Assembly (NCBI GenBank): GCA_963932465.1
Contig: OZ010790.1
Coordinates: 345,861,087 to 345,925,086 of the forward strand
Length of the DNA: 64,000 bases
Direction: 5' to 3'
DNA from: Maratus speciosus
Lineage: Eukaryota > Arthropoda > Arachnida > Araneae > Salticidae
The notes under the pieces: generated by a model
The model's input: the letters and a program-made list of their open reading frames with translations, nothing else
What the model was told of the DNA's origin: nothing
Databases searched by the model: none
Shown here: positions 36,509-48,301 of the stretch, piece after piece
Layout: each line of letters opens with the position of its first letter
Numbering within the stretch: position 1 is the first letter of the stretch
Translations under genes and position numbers: made by a program

Positions 36509-36553
36509 TAACCACAGACTTCTAATATAAGAATATATATTAGAAGTCTGTGG
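36509..36553. repeat. Strong hairpin
   Basis: CACAGACTTCTAATAT and ATATTAGAAGTCTGTG are separated by a short AT loop. No U-tract or expression signal, so I do not call a terminator or a miRNA. Confidence 0.7.
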
Positions 36554-36559
36554 GTTTAA

Positions 36560-37900
36560 CCAGCTTTCTGTGCAGAGTTAGGGGGTGAGGGAGAGGGAGG
36601 AGTGAAGTTTTTAACTGGAACTTATTGGCTGCACCTGTACACAATCCCATAAATGTACCAGGTGGTAAGAGTGTCGTACCGAGGACTTAATTTCGGGGGT
36701 GCTTAAATTTCGATAATGTTCTTAGCTTTGCGAAAAGTGTTGAATTGTGTTTTAAACAGAAATCATGTTTAACAATAAGGCCGTAGGCAGAGAAAATGTA
36801 AGGGGGGGGGGGCACAGCGCCGATCCCCAGACTATCTCCACACGCCGAAATAAGTTGAAAAGTGTTAATGGATTCTTCTATATTCTTAAATTTAAAAGAG
36901 AGGCATCGTTGTGCCCCCCCTCCCCCAAAATTAAATTCTGGCTACGGTCTTGTTTGACGATAAGTTAATATTTCTTGAGGCAATCTAAAAAAAAAAAAAA
37001 AAATCTTACTACTGGCTAGACCGAAGGAATTTCCGGTGTTCTAAATGAATTTTATTGTAAAACATTTTAATTTAACAAGAAATTTAAAACTGCTAGAATT
37101 TTCACACAACTTATGTCAATTAAAATTGCCAATGTCATCATAATAGTATTTATAATTTTTATGCACATTTAAACTTTGAAATTTTTCATAATGCGTCCAA
37201 AATATTCCTGCTTTTTTGTTTCTTATATAGGATTTAAAATTTCAGAGGGATGTTTTAATTTCATGACTATTTTATTTATGGAATCGCATTTTCTTTGAGA
37301 TTGTGCCTATGTTCTTTAAGTCCGTGTCGCGTTAGTTGGTGTTTTAACATCATATTCGAGTAGGAAAATTAATTTCTTATGAAAAAACATCAAGGCAAAT
37401 AATAGTTAAACTTCAGTTCAAAATGATTCCCAGTCTTTAATGCACTTGTATGCATTTAGTAATCTACACTTATATTCATATACTTCTAATTCACTGTATT
37501 TGTAAAAAACATGATATTCTATGAATAACCTCTTGACACCGAGACCGCTTTTTTCAAGCACGGCGTATATACCAGAGTTTAATGTAAATTTGTCTTTTCA
37601 TATTCGACATGGACGTATGCACTGTACGTTTCGTAGTCGTCTATGATGAAATGAGGACGTCCTGGATATCAAAGGGTTAAGGATCAAAATATTTTTTTAT
37701 GCCCACGGCCCAAGATGAACGGCCCTGCTCAGAATAAAGGAGCTTCCTTTGTTGAATCTCTTTTTAATAGCGATAAAAAGTTAATTCAAATTCCTAGGGA
37801 GAACAAGCATTCCTTCTTGATTCCTTCCCCCTTCCCCTAAGAGATCTGCACGGACCAGGGCCGTCACAACAAAAACTATTTTTTTATGGTCCAAGCCAAT
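36560..37900. other. Intergenic sequence with G/C homopolymer patches
   Basis: G9 at about 36803 and C-rich 36915-36926 lie in a phrase also seen in other copies (GGGGCACAGCGC, CCCCCCTCCCCC). The open stretch 36765-36968 is an accident of these. No gene seen. Confidence 0.4.
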
Positions 37901-37936
37901 ATATATATATATATAAAAGCAATTTAACAAATTACA

Positions 37937-38534
37937 ACGACCATCTGGAAAATGATTTTTTCGAAGACTAAAATTTAAGACATAAAAAATCGCACGGAGT
38001 TGATTCTACATTACGTACGCCATGAATTAAACATTAATAGTGTTATTACACGTAAAAATTGCAAGCGATAAAAATCGCCTGCGACCCGTCAGATTTCTTA
38101 AAACTTAAGTATTATCCACCTGAAACTTACGTATTATCCAAGCATTGCATTGGCTGTTCGCGAAAAGGCTTTTCCATCGTAGAAACCTGACGACCAATTT
38201 TAAATGAAATTTCATTCTTAGGCTTCTAAACATCCCACAATATTACTTTTTACACCGTCGTATAGAGAAAAAAATGTATTTTTAAATCCAATTTGTTTGA
38301 AAGCTGTATCTCAATTCGTTTCTGAGTTATTATTTTTTTTTTTGTAGCTTTTATTATTTTTTTGTCATAGTGGCAACAGAAGTATCCATCTATGTTGAAA
38401 GTAAAGGGAAATACAGATTACTGTATAGACCAATCAGGAAACGAATAAAATGCGGATTAAACCAATAAAAAGCTTCAGATATGCTTTTGATTTCCTACCC
38501 TGACGAGGACAATAACCATTTTTCCAAATGGTTA
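37937..38534. mobile_element. MITE family 2, copy 2
   Basis: Parallels 30979-31699 with CGCACGGAGTTGATTCTAC, ATTACGTACGCCATG and the CATTTTTCCAAATGGTTA end. Confidence 0.6.
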
Positions 38535-38833
38535 AAAAAAATAAATAAACGGGTTGGGCCGATTAAAAAAAAAATTTAATGGGCCAGACCCGCAGAAAAA
38601 AAAAAAAAATAAGCGGAGATCAGCCTAATATAACAAATTTTAAAATTCTCCAAAATAGGAACAATTTTCAATGGACCTGGCAGGGCAGAGAATAAGTTAT
38701 ATAGAGAATAATGTGCTGCACGAGCCAATGCTAGTTTGAAACATCAATACAGAAATTTACTATGCCCAGCTTAGAGAACCGCATCGAACAGTTACATCGT
38801 GTCTTTATATATATTTTTAAACTCTGCTTTTAG

Positions 38834-38911
38834 ACGTCTTGGGTTTTGAGAACTCCTCAAAGGAGACCTACCTCTGTAAGAATACAGGAGATGCAACGCA
38901 AACGTCCTGCC
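38834..38911 (+). CDS. Possible exon of a second cysteine-containing gene
   Basis: After CTCTGCTTTTAG an open stretch encodes VLGFENSSKETYLCKN, then TGDATQTSC, ending at a GTAAGA donor (phase 1-1). A later donor, GTATGT at 38931, would extend it to 97 bases but change the exit phase. It is richer in G+C and less repetitive than its surroundings and has two cysteines, like the exons of the gene ending at 28160. No start or terminal exon was found, and another frame is also open, so this is tentative. Confidence 0.3.
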
Positions 38912-39058
38912 GTAAGAAAGGCCCAATTGAGTATGTATTCAAAACATTCTAATACTTATGCGAATTGGACAAATTTTCGATTACAAAAATATTGAAGAAA
39001 AGGTTTTTCTACAATATATAGATGGATTTCTTTTTTATTAGAAAAATAATTTGAAATA

Positions 39059-40068
39059 CAGCAAACTTCCGATTATCCGTCACTCACGGGAGCGATAGTG
39101 TGGCGGATAATCGAAATAGACGGATAATCGAAAGACAGTACAAGACCGTTTCTAAAATTACATTTCTATATAAATAAGAATGATTAAAAGATTTCTTTAT
39201 TTGTTGTGTACTTGCATTTATAAAAAGTATAGCTGATAATAAGAAATCCATTTATAAGACAAATATAGAATTTTACTAAAAAAATATGTAGTATCTGTTT
39301 TCATACAAAACATGTACATGTTTTCATACTGTTTTCATCTGTTTTCCATTGTACTTTTAGTGGCCTAGAGGTTCTGCTCTCGAAGCTGGTAGACGGGAGG
39401 TGCTGGGTTCGATCACAATCGCGCCCGTCAGCCTAATTGTTCGGAGTTTTCGTGGTTTTCTTCCAACCTTGGTTTTCCAAGCGTAAATACGGGTTAGGTT
39501 CCCTTAGAAAGACCCCCACGGAGGCCACTCGCCCGCCCCCCCCCCTTAGGGCCTATATCCCTCCTGATGATAACTGGCCGTCATAAACACAACCAACCAT
39601 TGTACTTTTGTGTTTTGTTTGTGCTTTTACTACAGCGAGAATACGAATTCTACGTAATAAAAATACTTCGTATGTGCTCCCTGTTGCATCTCAAACCAAT
39701 TAATGCATTTAGAGAGTGTGACTAACTCCTGGATGATCATTCCCAGATTCATCATATTCATCCGCTTCGGGTTTCTCTGATTTCAAAACATTTTGAATAA
39801 TTTCGTTATCCGTTAATTCTTCATAACCAATACCGTTCTTGTCACAAATAAGACAGTCTGTGATTTCAACCGCAAAAATATTTTCTAGTTACTGTTTCTC
39901 ACGTCAGACAAGTCTTTTGCTCAAAATAGCACCGTCTCACTCGGGTTTATGTGCATTTGAATTTTTGTTATTCATTTCTGATTTTTTTAAAAAATGAGGA
40001 AAGGGGGGCGGGTGACGGTTAACCGAGGGTGGTGGTTGATCGAGTGGCGGTTAATCGGAAATTTACTG
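39059..40068. mobile_element. Pogo-like element carrying a SINE
   Basis: CAGCAAACTTCCGATTATCCG at the left and GGTTAATCGGAAATTTACTG at the right, flanked by TA. Subterminal GGATAATCGAAA and GGTTAATCG/GGTTGATCG motifs. The SINE at 39359-39596 is inserted inside. Confidence 0.7.
39359..39596 (+). mobile_element. tRNA-derived SINE, copy 2
   Basis: Same head as the copy at 33019 (GGCCTAGAGGTTCTGCTCTC, GGTGCTGGGTTCGATCAC) and same tail. Flanked by the 13-bp duplication CCATTGTACTTTT (39346-39358 and 39597-39609). The B box differs from copy 1 (GGTTCGATCAC), so the internal promoter may be weaker. Confidence 0.78.
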
Positions 40069-40424
40069 TACTTAAATACTTAAACAACTATGTTAATCAA
40101 GTAGCCTACTTTTCAATATCGGGTGTATTAATTTTGCAAATTCTTTTCTAAAATTGAAATGTATTAAATCTTTGCGCTATTTCTATTTCCAATTCGAACC
40201 ATATTTAATTTACTTCAAAATAAAATTTGAAGAAAATTTATTTTTAACCAGTGCTTATTATCAGATGTTTACAGTGACTATAAGAAAATTTTAATTAATT
40301 TGATTTTTCTGCTATTAAATGTGACAATCCCAAAGTTAAAAAAAATATATATAATGCCGATAGTAATGAGTATTATGGCTCAATAAGATAGAATAGAAAA
40401 GGAAAGCAAGTTCAATGCACGAAA

Positions 40425-40497
40425 ATAATAATAATAATAATAATAATAAATAATAATAGTAAAATAAACAATAATAAAATAAATAAATAAATAATAT
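40425..40497. repeat. (AAT)n microsatellite
   Basis: Imperfect AATAAT and AAAT repeats over about 70 bases. Confidence 0.9.
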
Positions 40498-40579
40498 ATT
40501 ATTTAAAACAGAAAGAAACAAAAGCAACCAATTTTTTTTTCACCATTACGGAGGTGGACAGTGTTGAGTTCAGGGGTGG

Positions 40580-40614
40580 CACGGGGGGGGATCACCCCCC
40601 CCCCCCCCCCCCAG
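40580..40614. repeat. G-run next to C-run
   Basis: G8-ATCA-C18: a short inverted homopolymer pair able to form a hairpin. Confidence 0.8.
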
Positions 40615-41534
40615 AGCAACGAAGTGTCCCCTCCGGAAAATTTGAGATTTTGCGTTTTCAATGGTCAAAATGTGCAATACAGAAGTCCCTCCCGGAGAAA
40701 AGCGTCTGAATTCAACTCTGAGGATGGAAGAGGGCTATATTTCCATACTATCAGACCCATACTTTTGGTATGCTTGTGGCAAAGAGATACGCCTTGAAAT
40801 CAAAAGTTAACCCTTAACTGCTGTTAGCGGTCTCAGTGACGGCGTCTTATTTAGTTTTCACTGTGTAACTTGTAAATTTCAGTTTAATCACAGACACGTG
40901 TGAAATTTCCGTTTGGAGCCCTAGTACTATCGTTAGAGATTTCTGAATAAGTAAGTTTTATATATAAAAATTATGTACATGAGTTTAGTACAGAAACAGT
41001 ATCCTATGAGTTGATTGAGCCTTTTATTCATCTTTCGATGAAGCGGTCTCAGACACCGCTCCTCGTATGTAAGCAATAATTACTGTGACAGTAGTTACTC
41101 CAATTCAACGGAAATCGCAGTAAGATTAGCCGTGATGTCACTGAGCACGAATCTACCTCCTCAGCCCTGACATCGACTATGGGAGACACTTGGGACCGCT
41201 GCTTTCACATAAATTCATTCCGTTGTTACCACTTTAAAAAAAATGTCTACTTGTAAAAATAAAAAAAATGTTCTAAATGAATAATGGAATATTATTTTTC
41301 TTTAATACTGGTACCGAAAACAAATTCTGTATGCATCATATATGCACGCATGGTCCCTAATGGGCTAAACTGTTTCTATAGCTATCAAAATTACTTCTAG
41401 ATCTTGTGAATTGATGAGAGTACATTATAAATATTTATTTATCCAATAAAACATGTTTAGATCTGTTTTTCCGTCATTTGAAAATGGGTTTTGGTGTCGC
41501 AAGTAATTTTGGTTTTAGGACTGAGAATGAAATG

Positions 41535-41965
41535 GAACTAATGAGAAAACCTATTCGTTGTGTAACAGAAAATAAAAAAATATATCTCAAAAAGAAAGAA
41601 AGAAAATCAGCCCTTTGTTTTCCTTTCATTGCGACCACTTCGGGGGGGGGGGGGGGAGCTGTAATACCCATCACTTCCTTCCTCTTTGGGTATGATAGGC
41701 TGTGGTGTCCCTGTGCACTAATGTGAGACTAACAACAATGTCTTGTCTGTTGTATGACAGAAAAAAACATTTATGGACAGTTGTATTACAGAATCACCAT
41801 TTTATCTCAAAAAGAAAGAAACAAAATCAGCTATTTTTTTTTTTTTTTTTTTCATTTCACAGCAGCCACTTCGGAGGATGAAAGGCGGCTGTAACTACAT
41901 AGAATACTCCATCCCATCTTTGGACATGCGGTGGTGTCACTGCACTAATATGGAATTTACGAGAA
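41535..41965 (+). repeat. Degenerate two-unit tandem duplication, ~240 bp
   Basis: TGTGTAACAGAAAATAAAA, ATCTCAAAAAGAAAGAAA, AAAATCAGCC, CCACTTCGG and GGTGTCnCTGTGCACTAAT occur in the same order at 41560-41725 and 41755-41955. The open stretches across this region are shadows of the repeat. Confidence 0.65.
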
Positions 41966-43556
41966 TTTTTTAAAAATAAGTAGTGGATTGTGTAGAGTCC
42001 TGTACGGGGTCAGGTAACCCGGTTTTACCGACCCGACCCAAGCTCGGTCCGGGTGAAATTGGTCGTGTTGACCCAAATTTGTTTCATTGAGTGTCGGACT
42101 AACTTTAACTGTTTCGGTTTCAAGTCGGTTTCGGGTTGAGTTTTGATTCTATCGAGTCTCGGGTCGATCCAACTGTTAAAAGTAAATCTTAATTATTTTT
42201 CGATAGCTAAAAAGCAATATATTTAAATATTAATGAGTGTATAGGGTAAATGCACCAGTAGTCGGCCACTTTGAGATAAAATAAGTTAGAATAGCTTATT
42301 TTTGGTTTCAAATGAAATACTACAATCCCCCTATATGTAGTCATCCTTTATAAGTCATAAGCCATCAGCAAAGAATTGTGGGTATTTTATATTGCATTAG
42401 CAATCAGCCATTTTTTATTTGGTTGCGGTCAAATAACGGTTTTTGCTATTTTTTTGTTAACCGATGGCAAAATTTTTAAAAGACTAGTATTTATTTTTTA
42501 TTATTTTCTAAAATCATAAGATTGTACTGTTCAAAATTTTAATAAACTAATGTTTTTCAGTATCAAAATTAAATAAGTGTATTTGTATTAATTAATTTTA
42601 ATGTGGCCGATTATTGGGTATTATATTTACTTATTACATGTTCAGTAATCGGCCACCATGGTTGACTAATGGCTAAAAGGACATTTCACCATTTTGAGTC
42701 TATTTTTAATAATTTGATTTTTTCGTAATTTGATTTTCGCAATTTGAGATTTATATAACCTTTTACTTACATTTTATTTTATGCACACTATATATAAGGT
42801 GTCCTGGGGTAATAAAGCCACGTTAAGTTTCTACCAATTTTTACGGCTTAGTTTTAGATTTTTTTTCCAAACAAATATAGGATTTGATACAGCAACTTAT
42901 TGATTATGTATATGTTACCGGCCAAACCCGATTTTAGGCCAAACTAGATTGGCCTTGGCCAAACTAGTTTATCCTAACGCCCATAGGATAAACTAGTTTT
43001 TCTTAGGCCAAACTAGTTTATCCTAACGCCCATAGGATAAACTAGTTTTTCCTAGGCAAAACTAGTTTATCCTGACGCACGTAGGACAAACTAGTTTTTC
43101 CTAGGCCAAACTAGTTTGGCCTAATGCTCATAGGATAAACTAGTTTAGCCTGCTATTCATTGGTCTGAACTAGTTTATCCTACGCCGATCTAGTTTGTCC
43201 TAGGCCAATTCAATTTGGCGAGCTTTTATTGATCCCAAAGACTTCCTCGGCGCCAACCTTCTAGTTTGTCCTAGGCCATTCTAGTTTATTTTAAGCCAAT
43301 GTAATTTGACGTCTTTTTATTGATCCCAACTACCGCTCCGGCATCAACCTTGTGCAAAGTAGTATTGCTGTCACCGCTGTATAATATATTTTATTCGATG
43401 AAGAGTGGAATACAATTCCCGTACCATTTCACTGCCATCCCTAGTTACAAAATATGTTCCATTATGACAAATTATGTGCTGGAGGACCAAGAATGGGGTG
43501 CGATGCTATCATAAAATTTAGGAGAGGAATAATTTGGAGAATTGATTAATTATGTG

Positions 43557-44201
43557 CAGTTATACCTCGAAAATCCGGCATCGTCAGGACCAGGACTTCG
43601 CCGGATTTTTGAAAATTCCAGATTTCTGAAAGAATATCAAATGTACTTCTGATATCTTAATGGTGCATTTATTCATAATTAATTCAAAACCAAGTGACAT
43701 TTATGTGGGAAAAATAAATATAAAAAAACATTGATTTTTTCTATGGTACATAAATTCTAATAAACAGTGAAATCAATTCTTGTGTCGATCGATAAAATTT
43801 TATTTGCTATAGTTTCTGCCGTTCTTTAGCAAGTTTTTCTTGGATTTTATAAGTGAACAATATCGATTTCGGAAATGTAGTATTGTTCCTCTAAACCATT
43901 TAGTGATTTTCCAGTGAAACATATACATTTTTCAAGTGACATCTTTTCTTCTGCAAGTTTTTCGTTCTCCTTCCTATGAGCTGCTAATATAGCGTTATTG
44001 GCGGTTCTATTTAGCACAGCTTGAGTGATCTCAGTGTCCACTAATCCATCTCTTTCGATCTCGAAATTTTTAATTCGTAAACAATTGCTATTTTTCTTTG
44101 TCCCATAAGTTGGAAGAAAAAAAAATTGGGAGAGCTGGCCTTCGTTCCCAGATTTTTGAAGTTGCCTTATTTCTGAATGCAAGATTTTCGAGGTCACAAT
44201 G
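43557..44201 (-). mobile_element. Pogo-like insertion inside the fold-back element
   Basis: CAGTTATACCTCGAAAATC at the left and GATTTTCGAGGTCACAATG at the right are inverted. CCGGATTTTTGAAAATTCC and related motifs follow. A TA flanks only the right side. Confidence 0.5.
43847..44197 (-). pseudogene. Unrecognised 116-codon open stretch in the pogo-like insertion
   Basis: Starts with ATG inside the inverted end and runs on the - strand to a TAA. Charged and helical in character (RKENEKLAEEKMSLEK), with no catalytic motif I recognise. It is among the longest open frames outside the Gypsy element and may be a decayed transposon-encoded protein; a chance frame is possible. Confidence 0.3.
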
Positions 44202-44904
44202 TATTAGTATTTAAAATTTAAAAAAGGATAAAATAAAATCGGCAGAATTAGAAAAAATGAAACTACAAAATTTTAAAGATTTTTAATTTTGTGTGCTGTG
44301 AGAGGGCGGGGGCAGATTTTTATTTAATAAAAATTTTAATGCGCGCTTCAAATCACACTTAATTTAATTTAAAGTATTTTAACTGTGATTCGTTTAATTG
44401 TAGTATACAACTAAAATACATTATTTGCAATTGAGCCTAATTGCAACTGAATTCAATTGAATTTTAATTAGTTGCAGCTTGCTTTTAATCTTTAATCGCT
44501 ATTAAATCAAATACACATATATTTTTTAAAACCAAATTTAATATTTGAATAAAAATATAATTGACTGATGTTCATAACTGCACAATTATGCTGCTTATAA
44601 AAAAATCTTAAATCATTAGTAGTAGTAATAATAATATTTGTCGAAGCTCATTTGTGTTGTAAATAAAATCACTCAATTAATAGAATAATATTTATTATAA
44701 GAAAATTTTTACTTCTTTTTTTTTCTTTTTCTTTTTTTTTTGTGAGTGTGATTGAGTGTGTGTGTGTTAGAAATAAGTTATCAAATTTCTTCAAACTTTA
44801 ACAATTAGTAAAATTAAGGATTATTACCAAACTGGAAAAAATTATTCAGCAAATAAAATTCTCTTTACAGAATATTACATATACATTTGTACGGATGAGG
44901 ATAC

Positions 44905-45520
44905 AGTACTCTAAAACCTGTTAGTAGAAACTGCGTATAACAAAATCCTGTTTTAAACTGATTTTTTTTTTTTTTTTTTTTTTTTTTACCGGTGCAAATT
45001 AGATATAATAATCCGTTTGAAAAAAACATAATACATTTGCTAAAGACGACGGGCCTGCTAAAAAAAGAACTTAACAAAATCGAATTTTTTTCCTCTCCTT
45101 TGTGATTCCGGCTCAGATGGTTTTTCTATATAAAATTTTTCAGATTTTCAAGTCTCCGTGTAAAAGGATTAATGGTATTAGTAGTAATTCGGATATTTAC
45201 GTACAAATAGAGATTCATTAAAAAATGAATATAGTTTACAAAAGAATCATTAATATCGTCAATCTACATTCTATTGCTTGGAGATTTAAAAATTGTTAAA
45301 ATTCTATACAATAAAACCTGCTAAGACGGAATTGCATAGGAAAGAAGAAAAATCCGTTATAGGCAGATTCCCTTAGTAGCAGGTTCATTGTCTGTTGTAA
45401 ACACACTATATTCTTTTCACAAGTACTAGTATCTTCATTTTACATAGATCAACATTTTGTTTTTTTGAAACACTGGATTCCGTCATAGGCAGGTTATTTT
45501 TCTAGGGTTTTAACGTACTT
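44905..45520. mobile_element. Fragmentary pogo-like sequences
   Basis: TACAGTACTCTAAAACCTG (44904), AATAAAACCTGCTAAGACGG (45310) and CGTCATAGGCAGGTTATT (45480) resemble pogo-type termini. T28 near 44960. Boundaries cannot be drawn with confidence. Confidence 0.3.
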
Positions 45521-45770
45521 TATTTTATTACCGACTGAAAATTCCTGCTTGATCAGATCTCAAGAAGAATGCAGTCAACTCCCGACAGAAGCCAGAAAAA
45601 AAAATTGAGTCACGGTCCATCTCGGTCCGAACCTCTCGAAAAAAGTAATTCTCAAAACAAGACCGGATCGAGTGTCAGGAAGGGAAATTGGGTGGGCCCG
45701 TACAGACCCGTACATTGAATAACCAAAAGACTAGTTCACAAAATTTTGTAAATTAGGACGCTAAAGTTCT

Positions 45771-45772
<2 letters not shown>

Positions 45773-45803
<31 letters not shown>
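45773..45803. repeat. Poly-A tract
   Basis: About 31 A residues. Other tracts over 25 bases: poly-T 48258-48299 and poly-A 58109-58137. Confidence 0.95.
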
Positions 45804-45804
<1 letters not shown>

Positions 45805-46683
45805 GAGTATGAAGTGAACTTTGCTCACTTCCATAGATGAGTTTCAGTTGAACGGGCTCGTGAGAAAAATTTTGAATTTGAGCCTGAATTCGACTCATTT
45901 TTGAAAAATTTAATTTGAGTTTGCATTAGTTCATTTTTTTGTGTGTCCAACACTGGTTGGCATCAATAAAAGCACGTCAAATTGAATTGGCCTAGGATAA
46001 ACTAGATTGGCCTAGGACAAACTAAAAGGTTGGCGCCGAGGAGGTCTTTAGGATCAATAAAAGCTCGCCAAATTGAATTGGCCTAGGACAAACTAGATCG
46101 GCCTAGGATAAACTAGTTCAGACCAATGAATAGCAGGCTAAACTAGTTTATCCTATGAGCATTGTGCCAAACTAGTTTGGCCTAGGAAAAACTAGTTTGT
46201 CCTACGTGCGTCAGGATAAACTAGTTTGGCCTAGGAAAAACTAGTTTATCCTATGGACGTTAGGATAAACTAGTTTGGCCTAGGAAAAACTAGTTTATCC
46301 TATGGGCGTTAGGATAAACTAGTTTGGCCTAGGCCAATCTAGTTTGGCCTAAAATCGGGTTTGGCCGGTAACATATACAAGAAACACTATTTTAGAAGTA
46401 ATCTATTCATAAAATGTAGTGGCGTGATTTCTTGACCAATGCTATTGGGCGTTGTGGGTAATAACACCATGCAAACAAAACTATAAAATAAGATGGAATA
46501 GTGGCATGTAAATTGTCCAATTCTAAATATACAAACTCTGCGCCTTTAGGAATTGACAAATTGCTTTTACTTACCATTAATTGCGATATCAGGATGCAGT
46601 AATAATCATATGATATTTTATTCTTCTGACATGAAAAAAATAGCAGCATTTAGGACGTACAAATTTCTCTTTATCTTTTTTAG

Positions 46684-46770
46684 TTTTCAACAATGACAAT
46701 AATGGTCTCTCGGAAAATCAAGAAAATACAATAAAAAATATAGTTCTGCCACTGAAAAGAATCAACCAGG
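46684..46770 (+). CDS. Possible 87-base exon or transposon coding remnant
   Basis: A strong pyrimidine-rich acceptor (TATCTTTTTTAG) precedes a 29-codon phase 1-1 open stretch, FNNDNNGLSENQENTIKN and on to RINQ, followed by GTAATA. The phase matches the candidate at 38834. However the frame stays open past the donor to 46858, and the segment lies between the inverted termini 42797/49322, so it may be a coding remnant of a mobile element. Confidence 0.2.
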
Positions 46771-46936
46771 GTAATAACACAAGTGGATGGCGTTATTACT
46801 CCGGTATGCATTTTGAGCAATATATTTTAAACTACAAGCTACCTCCCGAATACATCTAAAATCTTCCACAACATTTTGAAAGCACATGAAATACACTACA
46901 AATTTATGTAATAAACAAAGTATTTCCTAACAAATA

Positions 46937-47323
46937 TATCGCTCACCCGCAAGAAAAGTGACACATCTCGACAAAAGTAAATTTCACAGGAGAGGTAAAA
47001 GAAAATTTGAATGATTTTACTGTAACATGAAATTATAGCATTAGCTCTGCATGCAGGAATAAAAGTGTGCATAAATGCACAAAACCCTTAAGAATGAAGA
47101 AGTAGGATAAGGTTTGGAGGGTTGCGTAATTTTACGTCTCCGCACAATACATCCCTATTCTGTGGTCACAAATGGACATATAGCGTAATAATGTGATTTT
47201 TCGTATAACTGCACTTACACAATTTTTAATGTAGCTAGACGCACCTACGACAGACATATTAGTGAAATAAAACGCAAAATGATTTTTTGCGAGATGTGCC
47301 AATTTTCTTACGGGTGAGCGATA
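46937..47323. mobile_element. MITE with TATCGCTCACCCG termini and TA duplication
   Basis: TATCGCTCACCCGCAAGAAA at the left; TTTCTTACGGGTGAGCGATA at the right, flanked by TA. Inverted match continues through ACATCTCG. 387 bp, no coding. Confidence 0.75.
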
Positions 47324-47496
47324 TAGTCTTCACACCACAGAACTTAACTAGCAAATTTTAGATCGGGCGTTGACTCTTACGAGCTTATTTCAGCGATAAG
47401 GTCTATAAATGTAACAAATTAACTTTTAGCTGTTGTTTGTGATTCAAATGACTCAGAGCCTTTGAGCGAAGAAGCCGAAGTGCCGTTTTCCCGGAT

Positions 47497-48257
47497 CACT
47501 GTAAATTAAAATGTCTGAAATTCAAACACTTAAGTGTCTGAAACGGAGTGTTCAGTTTTCAGATATTTTAAAATGTCTGAATTTTTTTAGACACTTTTCG
47601 TGTCTGAATTTCAGACACTTCAAACGTCTTAATAGCATCCATTTTTTTTTGTAAGCATCATACGTAGCCATGTTTGACCACGTTGAATCCTGGAAAAATA
47701 TTTGGCAGGGGTCCTGCCCCCCAAACAAATGATTTCCTTTTTCCTGACTGGCTTACTTCTATGTTTCCAATTCAAAAGTTTTCACACATTAAAAGATTTA
47801 ATAGCTTTAGAAATATATCTAAGAAATACTTGAGATAAACATTCATTTTCAATTATATATAAATTTCATGAAAAGCAATTGATTTTCTTTTCCAAAAGCG
47901 AAAGTTTATAAATATATTTTTTAATTTCAGCTGAATATTGTTCAATGGAAAAAAAAAAGGCAATCCCGAAAATTCCGCAATTTTCCAGTAAAAATTCCGG
48001 GATTTTCGGAGTTAAAATTAAAGCGGGATCCCGGGATCTCAATCCGGATCCATTGAAACTAAGAACTGCCATATTGAAAACAAAACAAAACAAGAGAATG
48101 AAAAACAAAACAAGAGAATGAACTTAACTTTTAAATATGTCTGTTTTGTAGTGATGTTATTACTTTAAATTTGAGAAAAAAGATGAGAATAAATAATACA
48201 TAATTTGTAATAAAAGACAACGTCATAAATTTAAAAATATATACTTCTAGAATTAGT

Positions 48258-48301
<44 letters not shown>

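Larger units (their letters stand above)
42908..46378. mobile_element. Fold-back element with ~420-bp arms of 49-bp palindromes
   Basis: The arms 42908-43330 and 45955-46378 are near-perfect inverted repeats starting GTATATGTTACCGGCCAAAC. Each arm holds about four tandem units of 49 bp: AACTAGTTTATCCTAACGC-CCATAGGATAAACTAGTTTTT-CCTAGGCCA. Each unit is itself a palindrome, so every unit could extrude as a cruciform and the whole arm could pair with the other. Design resembles Foldback/Galileo-type elements; the 2.6-kb middle has no transposase. Confidence 0.75.

Noticed and set aside
36509..36553. Possible miRNA hairpin or terminator
   Set aside because: The stem is strong but short and AT-rich with a tiny loop and no supporting flanking signal; likely a MITE trace.
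41478..41726. 82-codon open frames on both strands
   Set aside because: They span a G16 tract and a degenerate tandem repeat; overlapping frames on opposite strands are by-products of low-complexity sequence.
42961..43160. CRISPR-like array of regular repeats
   Set aside because: The 49-bp units are contiguous palindromes with no unique spacers and lie inside inverted arms in a eukaryotic genome.
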